Assembly: GCF_000455825.1 (NCBI RefSeq)
Contig: NZ_ATAO01000228.1
Location: 110,537-174,536, forward strand
Reading direction: 5' to 3'
DNA length: 64,000 bases
Origin: Microbacterium maritypicum MF109
Lineage (GTDB): Bacteria > Actinomycetota > Actinomycetes > Actinomycetales > Microbacteriaceae
Below are positions 17,378 to 25,785 of this stretch, in pieces (position 1 is the first letter of the stretch; each line of letters opens with the position of its first letter). A program made the position numbers and the translations under genes. Below the pieces are notes generated by a model. That model was not told the origin of the DNA, searched no databases, and was given only the letters and a program-made list of their open reading frames with translations.

Positions 17378-18082
17378 TCAGAGCGGTGCGACGATGTCCT
17401 GCTTCACGTCCCACTCGGTGACTTCCTGAACACTCTCGATCTTCTGGCCCTCGACCTCAGTGGAGGCGTTGGCCGCGAGCACCACATAGTCGCTCGTGAC
17501 CTCGAAGAGCATCGTGACGGTCGATCCCTGCGACTCGGTCGTGCCGCTGAGCAGGTACACGTCCTGGCCCAGGCGCGAGCCCGTGCCGGTGACCGTGTAT
17601 TCGCCGGAGAGCGTGTCGGCCACGCCCATCGGGTCGGAGGCGTCGACGGCCTTCGCGGCGGTGCTGAGCGTGCTGATCTCCTGGTCGGTGGAGTTCTCGT
17701 CGGCGACCTGCCACTCGCCGGTGGTGGATTTCACCCAGGCGTCGTCGCCGATCACGATGACCGAGCCGAAGCTGGTGCTGGTCTCGACGGCCTTGTCGGC
17801 CGGGTTGTAGCGGGTGGTCGACTCCATGCCCAGAGTCGTCATCGTCGCCGAGAATCCGGCGGTGTCGGTCATCGCCGCCGTCACGCACTCCGCCAGCGTG
17901 GAGCCGTCGACGGTCGCGCCCTCCTTCAGCTCGGGGCAGTCCGTCTTCGGCGCTTCCGCCTCCTGCGATGCCCCGGAGTCGGGCTTCTTCTCGGCTGTCG
18001 TGTCCGATCCGCCCCCTGCACATCCCGTGAGCAGCACGGCGGCGGCGAGAATGACGCCGACCCCCCATTTGTTGACGCGCAT
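17378..18082 (-). CDS. Secreted lipoprotein, LppX/LprAFG-like
   Basis: This 234-residue lipoprotein has a signal peptide with lipobox LLTGC (Cys21) followed by a Gly/Ser/Asp-rich tether. The mature part alternates beta strands with Thr-rich loops (for example SATMTTLGMESTTRYNPADK), like actinobacterial LppX/LprG or DUF-type lipoproteins that bind lipids, but I see no diagnostic motif. ATG 18082 is chosen because GAGGGGGGA lies upstream and the signal peptide then starts correctly. The gene is transcribed away from the ribosomal operon. Confidence 0.78.
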   Translation of the reverse strand: MRVNKWGVGVILAAAVLLTGCAGGGSDTTAEKKPDSGASQEAEAPKTDCPELKEGATVDGSTLAECVTAAMTDTAGFSATMTTLGMESTTRYNPADKAVETSTSFGSVIVIGDDAWVKSTTGEWQVADENSTDQEISTLSTAAKAVDASDPMGVADTLSGEYTVTGTGSRLGQDVYLLSGTTESQGSTVTMLFEVTSDYVVLAANASTEVEGQKIESVQEVTEWDVKQDIVAPL

Positions 18083-18191
18083 CGCGTCCCCCCTCAGGTC
18101 GAGATGCCCGATGACCGTCATCGGGCACTCGTCCCAGCATGCCAAACGTCGCAGAGGTTCTCGCGCCCCGCAGTCGTGGTGTCGGGCGTCA

Positions 18192-18221
18192 TTCGCGGCG
18201 GACGCGTGATTCCGCTAGACT
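18192..18221 (+). promoter_or_regulatory. Candidate promoter of the rpsF operon
   Basis: TTCGCG (18192-18197) and TAGACT (18216-18221) are separated by 18 bp, a plausible sigma70-type promoter. The leader from there to the rpsF GTG is about 110 bp, long enough for a regulatory structure. Confidence 0.4.
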
Positions 18222-18337
18222 GTCGAGGTTGTCTGCCTTGCGGCGTCCATTCGGGATTCCAGAGGCGGGCACGTGCACACACCCTCCTGCTCCCGGGAAA
18301 GTCCCGAGAGCCGTTCTAGTCCGAAGGAGGTGGGTAA

Positions 18338-18706
18338 GTGACGCACCAGTACGAACTCATGGTCATTCTGACCCCCGAGATCGACGAGCGCCAGGTCGCC
18401 CCGACGCTCGACAAGTTCCTGAAGGTCATCACCAACGATGGTGGCTCTATCGAGAACGTCGACATCTGGGGAAAGCGCCGTCTCGCATACGAGATCCAGA
18501 AGAAGACCGAGGGCATCTACGCCGTCGTCAACTTCACCGCGACCAGCGCCGCCACGCAGGAGCTCGACCGTCAGCTGAAGCTGAACGAGCAGATCATGCG
18601 CACCAAGGTGCTCCGCGCTGAAGAGGCTCAGGCGATGATCGCCTCCGAGGCCAAGCGCTCCGAAGAGAAGGCTGCCCGCAAGGCCGCCAAGGCTGCGAAG
18701 GCCTAA
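18338..18706 (+). CDS. rpsF: 30S ribosomal protein S6
   Basis: Ribosomal protein S6, 122 residues, binds S18 in the platform of the 30S subunit. YELMVILTPEIDERQVAPTL and the IWGKRRLAYEIQKKTEGIY segment are diagnostic. The Ala/Lys-rich tail (EEKAARKAAKAAKA) is a common actinobacterial extension. The start is GTG at 18338 with a strong GAAGGAGG site. It leads the rpsF-ssb-rpsR-rplI operon. Confidence 0.98.
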   Translation: MTHQYELMVILTPEIDERQVAPTLDKFLKVITNDGGSIENVDIWGKRRLAYEIQKKTEGIYAVVNFTATSAATQELDRQLKLNEQIMRTKVLRAEEAQAMIASEAKRSEEKAARKAAKAAKA

Positions 18707-18711
18707 GTCTC

Positions 18712-19227
18712 ATGGCCGGCGAAACCGTCATCACCGTGGTGGGAAACCTCACGGCCGACCCCGAGCTGCGCTACACGCAGAACGGGCTGCCGGTGGCGAA
18801 CTTCACCATCGCATCGACGCCTCGGAACTTCGACCGTGCCGCGAATGAGTGGAAGGACGGCGATGCGCTGTTCCTCCGTGCATCCGTCTGGCGCGAGTTC
18901 GCCGAGCACGTGGCGGGTTCGTTGACGAAGGGCATGCGCGTCATCGCGCAGGGCCGTCTGCGTCAGCGCTCCTACCAGGACCGCGAGGGCAACCAGCGCA
19001 CCGCGATCGAGCTGGAGGTCGACGAGATCGGCCCCTCGCTCCGGTACGCGACCGCGCAGGTCACCCGTGCGGCCTCGACCGGCGGTGCCGGCGGTGCCGG
19101 TGGCGGTGGACAGTCCCGTCCCGCGCAGCAGCAGGTGTCGGAGGAGCCGTGGTCCACGCCCGGTTCGTCGACCAGCGCGGATGCCTGGAGCACTCCCGGC
19201 AGCTTCGGCGACGACACCCCGTTCTGA
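18712..19227 (+). CDS. ssb: Single-stranded DNA-binding protein
   Basis: This 171-residue SSB binds single-stranded DNA in replication and repair. The OB fold occupies residues 1-110 (ITVVGNLTADPELRYTQNGL, then FLRASVWREFAEHVA and GQGRL-like GRLRQRSYQD). A Gly/Gln/Ser-rich linker follows, and the acidic C-terminal tip FGDDTPF recruits partner proteins. Its position between rpsF and rpsR is normal for actinobacteria. Confidence 0.97.
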   Translation: MAGETVITVVGNLTADPELRYTQNGLPVANFTIASTPRNFDRAANEWKDGDALFLRASVWREFAEHVAGSLTKGMRVIAQGRLRQRSYQDREGNQRTAIELEVDEIGPSLRYATAQVTRAASTGGAGGAGGGGQSRPAQQQVSEEPWSTPGSSTSADAWSTPGSFGDDTPF

Positions 19228-19283
19228 ACAACTTCTGGATCCGGCCTGCACGGCCGGCATCCGCTCATCACTAAGGAAAAACT

Positions 19284-19538
19284 ATGGCTGGAAAGTCGAG
19301 CGGCGACCGCCGCAAGCCGCGGAAGGGTGGCAAGCCCACCGCTCCCGCGAAGTCCATCCGGGTCGGTGTCATCGATTACAAGGATGTCGCCACCCTTCGC
19401 AAGTTCGTCTCGGAGCGCGGCAAGATCCGTGCCCGTCGTATCACCGGTGTCTCGGTGCAGGAGCAGCGTCTGATCGCCACGGCGATCAAGAACGCGCGCG
19501 AAATGGCGCTCCTGCCCTACGCTGGCGCCGGCCGGTAA
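19284..19538 (+). CDS. rpsR: 30S ribosomal protein S18
   Basis: Ribosomal protein S18, 84 residues, partner of S6. The IDYKDVATLRKFVSERGKI and ARRITGVSVQEQRL motifs are diagnostic. No Cys-based zinc motif is present at the N-terminus, so this is the zinc-independent form. A GGAAAA stretch precedes the ATG. Confidence 0.97.
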   Translation: MAGKSSGDRRKPRKGGKPTAPAKSIRVGVIDYKDVATLRKFVSERGKIRARRITGVSVQEQRLIATAIKNAREMALLPYAGAGR

Positions 19539-19549
19539 GGGGTATCGAG

Positions 19550-20002
19550 ATGGCAAAGCTGATTCTCACGAACGAGGTCGCCGGGCTCGGTAGCGCCGGT
19601 GACGTGGTCGAGGTCAAGAACGGGTACGCCCGCAACTTCCTCATCCCGCAGGGCTTCGCTACGGCGTGGACCCGCGGTGGCGAAAAGCAGGTCGCATCGA
19701 TCCAGGCCGCGCGTCAGGCACGCGCGATCCACGATCGTGATGACGCTGTCGCACTGAAGAACGCTCTCGAGGGCACGAAGGTGCGCCTCACGGTCAAGGC
19801 CGGCAAGGAGGGTCGTCTCTTCGGCTCCGTCAAGACCGACCACGTCGCGGATGCTGTCGCAGCCGCTGGCCTGGGCTCGATCGACAAGCGCAAGGTGCAC
19901 ATCCCGTCGCCCATCAAGGTGACCGGTGAGCACGAGGCGACCGTGCGTCTGCACGACGACGTCACCGCAGTGATCACGCTGCAGGTCGTCGCCGCCAAGT
20001 AA
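19550..20002 (+). CDS. rplI: 50S ribosomal protein L9
   Basis: Ribosomal protein L9, 150 residues. The N-terminal rRNA-binding domain has LILTNEVAGLGSAGDVVEVKNGYARNFLIP spread over residues 3-34, then a long helix and the C-terminal domain (GRLFGSVKTDHVADAV). ATG 19550 lies 11 bp after the rpsR stop. A strong terminator with a TTCG loop follows. Confidence 0.97.
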   Translation: MAKLILTNEVAGLGSAGDVVEVKNGYARNFLIPQGFATAWTRGGEKQVASIQAARQARAIHDRDDAVALKNALEGTKVRLTVKAGKEGRLFGSVKTDHVADAVAAAGLGSIDKRKVHIPSPIKVTGEHEATVRLHDDVTAVITLQVVAAK

Positions 20003-20011
20003 GGCACGTCG

Positions 20012-20047
20012 AGAACGCCCCCTGTCCTTCGGGACAGGGGGCGTTCT
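20012..20047. terminator. Strong intrinsic terminator hairpin of the rpsF operon
   Basis: AGAACGCCCCCTGTCC (20012-20027) and GGACAGGGGGCGTTCT (20032-20047) form a perfect 16-bp stem capped by a TTCG tetraloop. It also serves the convergent WYL regulator gene. Confidence 0.92.
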
Positions 20048-20073
20048 GCATTCCGAGGGTGATCGGCGCCGCC

Positions 20074-20772
20074 TCACCCGCTCCGACCGTGCACCGGTCG
20101 GGCGTTCGCCGGGGGTTCGCCGACCTCATCGACGGTGTGGCCGCTGCACGCCGTCGCGGTCACGCTGGCCCTCTCGACACGCGACACGGTGAACCACCGC
20201 ATGGCGTCGCGCAGTCGGCACCATCCGACCAGATACCACTGGCCGTTCGTGGAGGCGAACAGCACGGGTTCGACATCACGGGTGGTGGTGCTCCCGTCTC
20301 CTGCGGTGTAGCGGATGCGTACCACCCGCTGCTCCGCCATGCCCTCCTCCAGTGCCGATCTGATCGCGCGTGAGGGGATGGGTGACGCGTCGACCCAGAC
20401 GCGGTGGGCGAGTTCGTCGGCTCGCGCACGGGTGCGGGGATCGAGCACGTCGAGGATCTTCCGCACGGCGGCTGCGGCCAAGTCGGCGTACGGAGCATCG
20501 GATGCGGCGGACACGGCCGCCAGCAGCGCCACGGCCTGCGCGGGGGAGAGGCTGACGGGTGGCAGGGATGCACCTGCCGCCAATCCGTAGCCGCCGCCCG
20601 GGCCCGGGCGCGACCACAGCGGTGCTCCACCGCGCTCGAGGGCCGCCAGGTCGCGCTTGACCGTGCGCACGGACACCTCGAACTCGCGGGCCAGGCGTTC
20701 GGCCGACGTCCCCCGCGACCCGCTGCGGCGCAGCATCTCGGAGAGGGCATGCAGACGCTCTGCGCGCTTCAT
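20074..20772 (-). CDS. HTH/WYL-domain transcriptional regulator
   Basis: This 232-residue regulator has an N-terminal DeoR/HTH_11 helix-turn-helix (MKRAERLHALSEMLRRSG to VSVRTVKRDLAALERGG, residues 1-50) and a WYL ligand-sensing domain (FASTNGQWYLVGWCRLRDAM, then RWFTVSRV). WYL regulators sense small molecules or nucleic acids. ATG 20772 gives the normal family start; the longer frame would enter the divergent hydrolase gene. A perfect palindrome at 20790-20804 lies in the gap and probably is its operator. Confidence 0.9.
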   Translation of the reverse strand: MKRAERLHALSEMLRRSGSRGTSAERLAREFEVSVRTVKRDLAALERGGAPLWSRPGPGGGYGLAAGASLPPVSLSPAQAVALLAAVSAASDAPYADLAAAAVRKILDVLDPRTRARADELAHRVWVDASPIPSRAIRSALEEGMAEQRVVRIRYTAGDGSTTTRDVEPVLFASTNGQWYLVGWCRLRDAMRWFTVSRVERASVTATACSGHTVDEVGEPPANARPVHGRSG

Positions 20773-20789
20773 CGTTCGATCCGTGGGGA

Positions 20790-20804
20790 ATTCATGACAT
20801 GAAT
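20790..20804. promoter_or_regulatory. Perfect 15-bp palindrome, likely WYL regulator operator
   Basis: ATTCATG (20790-20796), a central A, then CATGAAT (20798-20804) is an exact inverted repeat. It lies 17 bp before the regulator start and 41 bp before the divergent hydrolase start, as expected for a site that controls both. Confidence 0.7.
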
Positions 20805-20845
20805 AGTGACACACACCTGTCCACAGTGCGGAGCAGCATGGGGGT

Positions 20846-21586
20846 ATGACACACACGACGAGCACTCCGACCATCCTTCTCATCGCGGGCCATTGGCTGG
20901 GTGCCTGGGCGTGGGACGAGGTCCTCGAAAGCCTCGGCGCCGACAGGTCTCGCGCCGTCGCGATGACGCTGCCGGGTCTCGACGCGACCGACCCCGCGCG
21001 GGCGGCGAAGACGCTCGATGACCAGGCCGACGCGATTCTCGACGAGGTCGGCCAGCTCGGCGTCTCGGAGCAGCAGCCCGCGATCATCGTCGCGCACAGC
21101 GGGGCGAACGCCCCCGTGAGCCTCGTGCTCGACCGACACCCCGCCCTGATCGCACGCGTGGTGTGGGTCGACTCCGGCCCGGTGGCCGCCGGGAGCGTGT
21201 TCGCGCCCGACCTTCCGGACGACGTGGAGGAGCTTCCGCTTCCGCCCTTCGAGGTGCTGGGACAGCAGGCGAGCCTCGAAGGCCTGAGTGCAGAGGTGCT
21301 CGAGCGCTTCCGCGAGCGGGCCGTTCCCGAGCCCGGGCCCGTGCTGCGTCAGCCCGTCGAGCTCACGAACGACGAGCGACGCACGATCTCGACCACCCTC
21401 ATCTGCTGCTCGATTCCGAGTGCACAGCTGCTCGAACTCGCGCGCGCCGGTCATCCCATGTTCGCCGAGGTCGCGATGCTCGACCACCTCGACGTCGTCG
21501 ACCTGCCCACGGGGCACTGGCCGATGTGGAGCCGTCCCGGTGACCTCGCCGAGCTGATCCAGGCGGCCGCGTCGCGCGGCCGCTGA
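20846..21586 (+). CDS. Alpha/beta hydrolase
   Basis: This 246-residue alpha/beta hydrolase is of the small esterase type. The oxyanion region LLIAGHWLGAWAWDE lies at residues 11-25, the nucleophile elbow is VAHSGAN with Ser85, and the late His is in PTGHWPMW. YdaP-like plant esterases share the HWLGAW block, but the substrate is unknown. It is divergent from the WYL regulator, which likely controls it. Confidence 0.87.
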   Translation: MTHTTSTPTILLIAGHWLGAWAWDEVLESLGADRSRAVAMTLPGLDATDPARAAKTLDDQADAILDEVGQLGVSEQQPAIIVAHSGANAPVSLVLDRHPALIARVVWVDSGPVAAGSVFAPDLPDDVEELPLPPFEVLGQQASLEGLSAEVLERFRERAVPEPGPVLRQPVELTNDERRTISTTLICCSIPSAQLLELARAGHPMFAEVAMLDHLDVVDLPTGHWPMWSRPGDLAELIQAAASRGR

Positions 21587-21650
21587 ACCCACCCCTGAGC
21601 CAGCGCCCCGATCCCGTACCCCGGCACGGATGCCTGGAGAAAGCGCGGAA

Positions 21651-21699
21651 GTCGGGAGAATCGGGTGGGTCCGCAGGGGATCCGCCCGATTCTCCCGAC
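21651..21699. terminator. Bidirectional terminator-like hairpin
   Basis: GTCGGGAGAATCGGG (21651-21665) pairs perfectly with CCCGATTCTCCCGAC (21685-21699). The inner bases GGGTCC and GGATCC can extend the stem. It lies between the convergent hydrolase and RND genes. Confidence 0.85.
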
Positions 21700-21727
21700 A
21701 TGTGCCGCACGTCGCCGTGCCTCGGGG

Positions 21728-24700
21728 CTACGGCTTCTCGGACGTGACCTCGAAGATGTCCGTCGACGTCTCGGCCGAAGCGGCACGACGCTCCTCGCGC
21801 CGGGCTCGTCGCTCGGCGCGCTTGGCGATCCGGCGTTCCCTACTGCGCTCCACGAGCGTGTAGAGAACCGGGACCAGAACCAGAGTCAGCAGCGTCGACG
21901 ACACCAGGCCGCCGATCACGACGATCGCCAGCGGCTTCGAGATGAACACTCCGCCGCCGGTCAGCCCGAGAGACATCGGGACGAGCGCGAACACGGTCGC
22001 GGCCGCCGTCATCAGGATCGGGCGCAGGCGCAGGCGGGTTCCATGCTCCACCGCCTCGTCGAGACTCGCTCCCGCCCCACGAAGGCGGTTCACGAGATCC
22101 ATGAGCACGATGGCGTTCGTCACCACGATGCCGATGAGCATCAGGAGTCCGATCAGGGCGGGAAGACCCATCGGGGTTCCGGTGAGGAGCAGGCCGAGGA
22201 TCGCGCCGGTCGCTGCGAACGGGATCGAGATGAGCAGCACGAGGGGTCCGCGGAAGTTGCGGAAGGTCGCCACCATCACCAGCAGCACGAGAACGATGGC
22301 GGCCAGCATCGCCAGTCCGAGCTGGCTGAAGGCCTCATCCTGTTGTGCGGACGCGCCGCCCTGCAGGAAGGTGACTCCCGCCGGCAGATCGGTGTCGGCG
22401 ATCGCCTTGTCGATCGCCCGACCGGCAGCCGCGAGCCCGCCCTTCTCCGGGGTCACGGTCAGCGTGACCTGACGCTCGCCCTCGGCGCGCGTGATGGTCG
22501 GCGCCGTGAGCTCTTCCTCGACGGTCGCGATCGCGGCGAGCGGGATCGCCGTGCCGGTGACCTCGGCGGCCGCCTTCTGCTCGGCCTCGGCGGCATCGGC
22601 CTCGGCCTGCTGGGCCGCGGCGTCGCTGCGGCTCTGGCGCAGGGCCTTGATCTGCTCGTCCGCCGCCGCGACGCCGGACTGGGCCCCCTCGATCGCACCC
22701 TGCAGCGCCGCGAGCTGCTCGGCGCGTTCGGCCTGCGCTTTGAGCACGGCCTCCTCATCCGGGCTCAGCGGGTCTTCGGGCACGATCGGTGCCGCCGAAA
22801 GCTCGGCGAGCTGCCTGTTCAGGGCCCCGATCTGGCCGGCGAGCTCGGCGCGCTGCTTCGTGGCGGTGTTGATCTGCGAGTTCAGTTCGTTCTCGGCCTT
22901 GGTCTTCGCCTCTGCGGCCTTCGCCTCCGCCTTGGCCTGGAGCGCATCCGCTGCCGCCTTCTGCGCCTCGGCGGTCTGCTGGGGCGTGACCGGGAGCATG
23001 ATCTCACCGATCTTGTCGGCGGTGCGCGCCGCACCAGGGGTGCGCACGACGATGTCGCGCTCACGGCCCTCGTACATGAGCGTGCCGACCGTGGTGCCGG
23101 AGAGTGCCTCCTGCACGGCCTTCGCGATCGTGGCGCGGTCGAAGCCGAGGCGCGCGGCCAACGGTTCGTCGACCTTCACCCGCAGCACCGGCTGCTCGCC
23201 TGCGAGCTCGCTCTTCACGGAGCGCACGCCGTCGGCGTCGGCGAGCTGCTTCTCGAGCAGGTCGCTCGCCGCGCGCAATGCTGCCGGATCGTTGCCCTGG
23301 ATCTGCAGGTCGATGCCGTCACCGGCACCTGCCAGCGAGGCGTCCTGCGACGCGAGGTCGATCTCACCGCTGTCGGGAAGCCCGTCGAGCGCCTTCTGCA
23401 CCTCCGATTCGACCTCGGCGACGTCGGAGCCGTCCTTCAGACGGAGGTCGTACGTGATCGACGCCGGGGTGCCGGGAGTGGGGACCGGGATCGAGGTGGT
23501 GATGTCGGCGATGCCCGGAACCTTCCCGAGAGTCTTCTCCACCGGCTCGGCCGCGGCGACCAGGTCGGCGGTGGCTTCCTTCGGGGGCGTCTGGACGACC
23601 TGCAGGGTGGCCTGGCCGGAGGAACCGAGGAAGTCGGTCTGGATGAACGGTGTCATCCCCAGCGTGGCGACGAGCAGCAGCGCGGAGGCGACGAGGGTGA
23701 TCACGGGGTGACGACGGGTCGCGTTCAACGCCGGCATGAACGTGCGCTGCAGCCGGTCGGGGGCGGTGTGGATCTCGTCGAGCTCGGACGGGACGTCGCT
23801 CTCCGCAGACGGCGACGGCGAGACGGTCGCCGCGGCAGGAGCCGCGACCTCTGCCGCCACCGCGGTGGCTGCGGCGGCAGGAGCTGCGTCGGTCGTCATG
23901 CCCTCGGCCGCAGGCTGAGCCGTGTCTGCGTCGGCGGCGCGCTGCTTCGGAGCCTTGTTGAGGAACCAGGATGCGAGCACCGGCACGATCGTGAGCGAGA
24001 CGACGAGCGAGGCGAGAAGCGCGATCGAGACGGTCACCGCGAACGGTCGGAACAGCTGGCCGGCGATGCCCGAGACGAATGCGATCGGCAGGAAGACCGC
24101 CACCGTGGTGAGTGTCGAGGCGGTGATGGCCCCGGCGACCTGACGCACAGAGGCGACGATGCCGTCGATCGTGAGCGGGCTGTCACCACGGCGTCTGGAG
24201 ATGTTCTCGATCACCACGATGGAGTCGTCGACGACACGTCCGATGGCGATGGTGAGGGCGCCGAGGGTGAGGATGTTGAGGGTGTTGCCGCTCCACCACA
24301 GGCCCACCAGGGTGATCAGCAGCGACAGCGGGATCGACACGGCCGCGATGACCGTCGAGCGCCACGAGCGCAGGAACGCGAGGATCACGAGCACCGCGAA
24401 GAGCAGACCGAGCCCGCCCTCGACGGAGAGGTCGTGGATCGACTGCTCGATGTAGGGGGCCTGGTCGAAGATCGTGACGAACTCGGCGTCGAGGATCGGC
24501 GCGAGCCGGTCGAGCTCGGCGTTCACGCCGTGGGAGATGTCGACGACGTTGGCACCCTGTGCCGGCATCACCTGCAGCGTGAGCGACGGCTTGCCGTTGA
24601 CGCGCGAGATGGTCTCCGCCGGCACGGTCTCGACCGTGACGTCGGCGAACTCCGCGACCGTGACGGCCCCCTCGCTCGTGGGCACCGGGAGCGCCTGGAT

Positions 24701-25414
24701 GTCTTCCGGCGTCGCGAGACGCGACCCCACCGTGATCGAGAGGGGGCCTTCGGCGGAATCCGCCTGTCCAGCCGGGAGGGCGGCGCCATGCGCTTCGAGG
24801 ATCGGTCCGAGCGTCGAGGGCTCGACCTTCAGGCGGGTGACGTCGGCAGGGCGGAGGTCGATCGTGATGCGCTGCGTCTCCTGGCCGGCGAGTGTGACGT
24901 CGCGCACACCCGGCACGCCCTTCAGCGCCGGGACGACGGTCTGCTGGAGCGCATCGCCGAACGCCTCCTGGTCGCCGCTGGTGCCGGCGCTCAGTGCCAT
25001 GGCCGGCAGGTCGCCCGCACCGCCGGACGCGACGCTGACCTCCGTGTCCGAGGGGAAGCTCGGCTTCAGCGACTCGGCCGCGCTGCGGATGGTGCGCAGC
25101 GTCTCCTCGTCGTCTTCGCCGAAGGTCCACTCGACGAGCACCTGCGCGTTGCCGCTCGATGTCGTCGAGGTCACGCTCGTCACACCGGGAACCGCTCGCA
25201 CCGCCTGTTCGAGCGGCTCGGTCACGCTGCTCGCCATCTCCTCGGGTGCCAGGCCCTGCGACTGTGCGGAGATGAACGCCATCGGAGCCTGCAGCGAGGG
25301 CATCAGCTCCTGCTTGAGGGAACCCATCGATATCAGGCCGAGGACGACGACGGCGAGCGTCGCGAGAGAGAGGATCAGGCGGTTCTTGAGACTGCTGCGT
25401 GTGAGGAACGACAT
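21728..25414 (-). CDS. RND family efflux transporter with coiled-coil insert
   Basis: This is a 1228-residue RND permease of the AcrB/HAE type. TM1 is residues 12-30, a porter loop follows to about 330, and TM2-6 lie at about 333-485, with the conserved proton-relay GRVVDDSIVVIENI at 392-405. An Ala/Pro-rich linker (488-555) leads to TM7 near 570-590, a second porter loop, and the last TM block. Family proteins are about 1000-1050 residues. The excess is mainly the linker and an Ala/Glu/Lys-rich predicted coiled coil at about 812-951 inside the second porter loop. It likely exports lipophilic compounds or lipids. No membrane-fusion gene is adjacent, so partners are unknown. Confidence 0.9.
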   Translation of the reverse strand: MSFLTRSSLKNRLILSLATLAVVVLGLISMGSLKQELMPSLQAPMAFISAQSQGLAPEEMASSVTEPLEQAVRAVPGVTSVTSTTSSGNAQVLVEWTFGEDDEETLRTIRSAAESLKPSFPSDTEVSVASGGAGDLPAMALSAGTSGDQEAFGDALQQTVVPALKGVPGVRDVTLAGQETQRITIDLRPADVTRLKVEPSTLGPILEAHGAALPAGQADSAEGPLSITVGSRLATPEDIQALPVPTSEGAVTVAEFADVTVETVPAETISRVNGKPSLTLQVMPAQGANVVDISHGVNAELDRLAPILDAEFVTIFDQAPYIEQSIHDLSVEGGLGLLFAVLVILAFLRSWRSTVIAAVSIPLSLLITLVGLWWSGNTLNILTLGALTIAIGRVVDDSIVVIENISRRRGDSPLTIDGIVASVRQVAGAITASTLTTVAVFLPIAFVSGIAGQLFRPFAVTVSIALLASLVVSLTIVPVLASWFLNKAPKQRAADADTAQPAAEGMTTDAAPAAAATAVAAEVAAPAAATVSPSPSAESDVPSELDEIHTAPDRLQRTFMPALNATRRHPVITLVASALLLVATLGMTPFIQTDFLGSSGQATLQVVQTPPKEATADLVAAAEPVEKTLGKVPGIADITTSIPVPTPGTPASITYDLRLKDGSDVAEVESEVQKALDGLPDSGEIDLASQDASLAGAGDGIDLQIQGNDPAALRAASDLLEKQLADADGVRSVKSELAGEQPVLRVKVDEPLAARLGFDRATIAKAVQEALSGTTVGTLMYEGRERDIVVRTPGAARTADKIGEIMLPVTPQQTAEAQKAAADALQAKAEAKAAEAKTKAENELNSQINTATKQRAELAGQIGALNRQLAELSAAPIVPEDPLSPDEEAVLKAQAERAEQLAALQGAIEGAQSGVAAADEQIKALRQSRSDAAAQQAEADAAEAEQKAAAEVTGTAIPLAAIATVEEELTAPTITRAEGERQVTLTVTPEKGGLAAAGRAIDKAIADTDLPAGVTFLQGGASAQQDEAFSQLGLAMLAAIVLVLLVMVATFRNFRGPLVLLISIPFAATGAILGLLLTGTPMGLPALIGLLMLIGIVVTNAIVLMDLVNRLRGAGASLDEAVEHGTRLRLRPILMTAAATVFALVPMSLGLTGGGVFISKPLAIVVIGGLVSSTLLTLVLVPVLYTLVERSRERRIAKRAERRARREERRAASAETSTDIFEVTSEKP

Positions 25415-25735
25415 GGAGCGATGAGGTGCTTTCGGCTGGGTCGCTGCGGCAGGCCGAGAAGCACGCGCGCGACGCGGAAGCCGCCTGTGGTCACCCGACC
25501 CTCGTCACTTGAGCCGGATCCTGTGGCTCCGGCTCAGCGCGACGAGAGGCGACTGAGCTTCGGCGACACGATCGACAGTTCGAGCCTGCCGGGTCGAGGG
25601 TGCCGGGGCATCCTCCCGCGGGGTGATCCTCGTCCCCCCGCGGGTGGACTCGGCGTGCCCGGCCCGACATGCGTCCCGGGCGCCCCGGCGTGCGCACGCC
25701 GAGGCGCGACAGTGGTCCCGCGACGCGAGGTGATT

Positions 25736-25752
25736 TTGGATCCAGAATGCAG
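25736..25752. promoter_or_regulatory. GntR operator-like site A
   Basis: TTGGATCCAGAATGCAG is an imperfect copy of the palindrome repeated at six other places in the window. It ends 33 bp before the GntR start. A GATACT hexamer (25771-25776) could be the -10, which would place the site over the -35 region, fitting autorepression. The rest of the 371-bp gap (25415-25785) holds no gene I can support. Confidence 0.6.
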
Positions 25753-25785
25753 AGTTGGCCGGGATGATCCGATACTCTCGCTCCC

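Noticed and set aside
18712..19227. ssb between ribosomal genes as a sign of rearrangement
   Set aside because: rpsF-ssb-rpsR-rplI is the normal order in actinobacteria.
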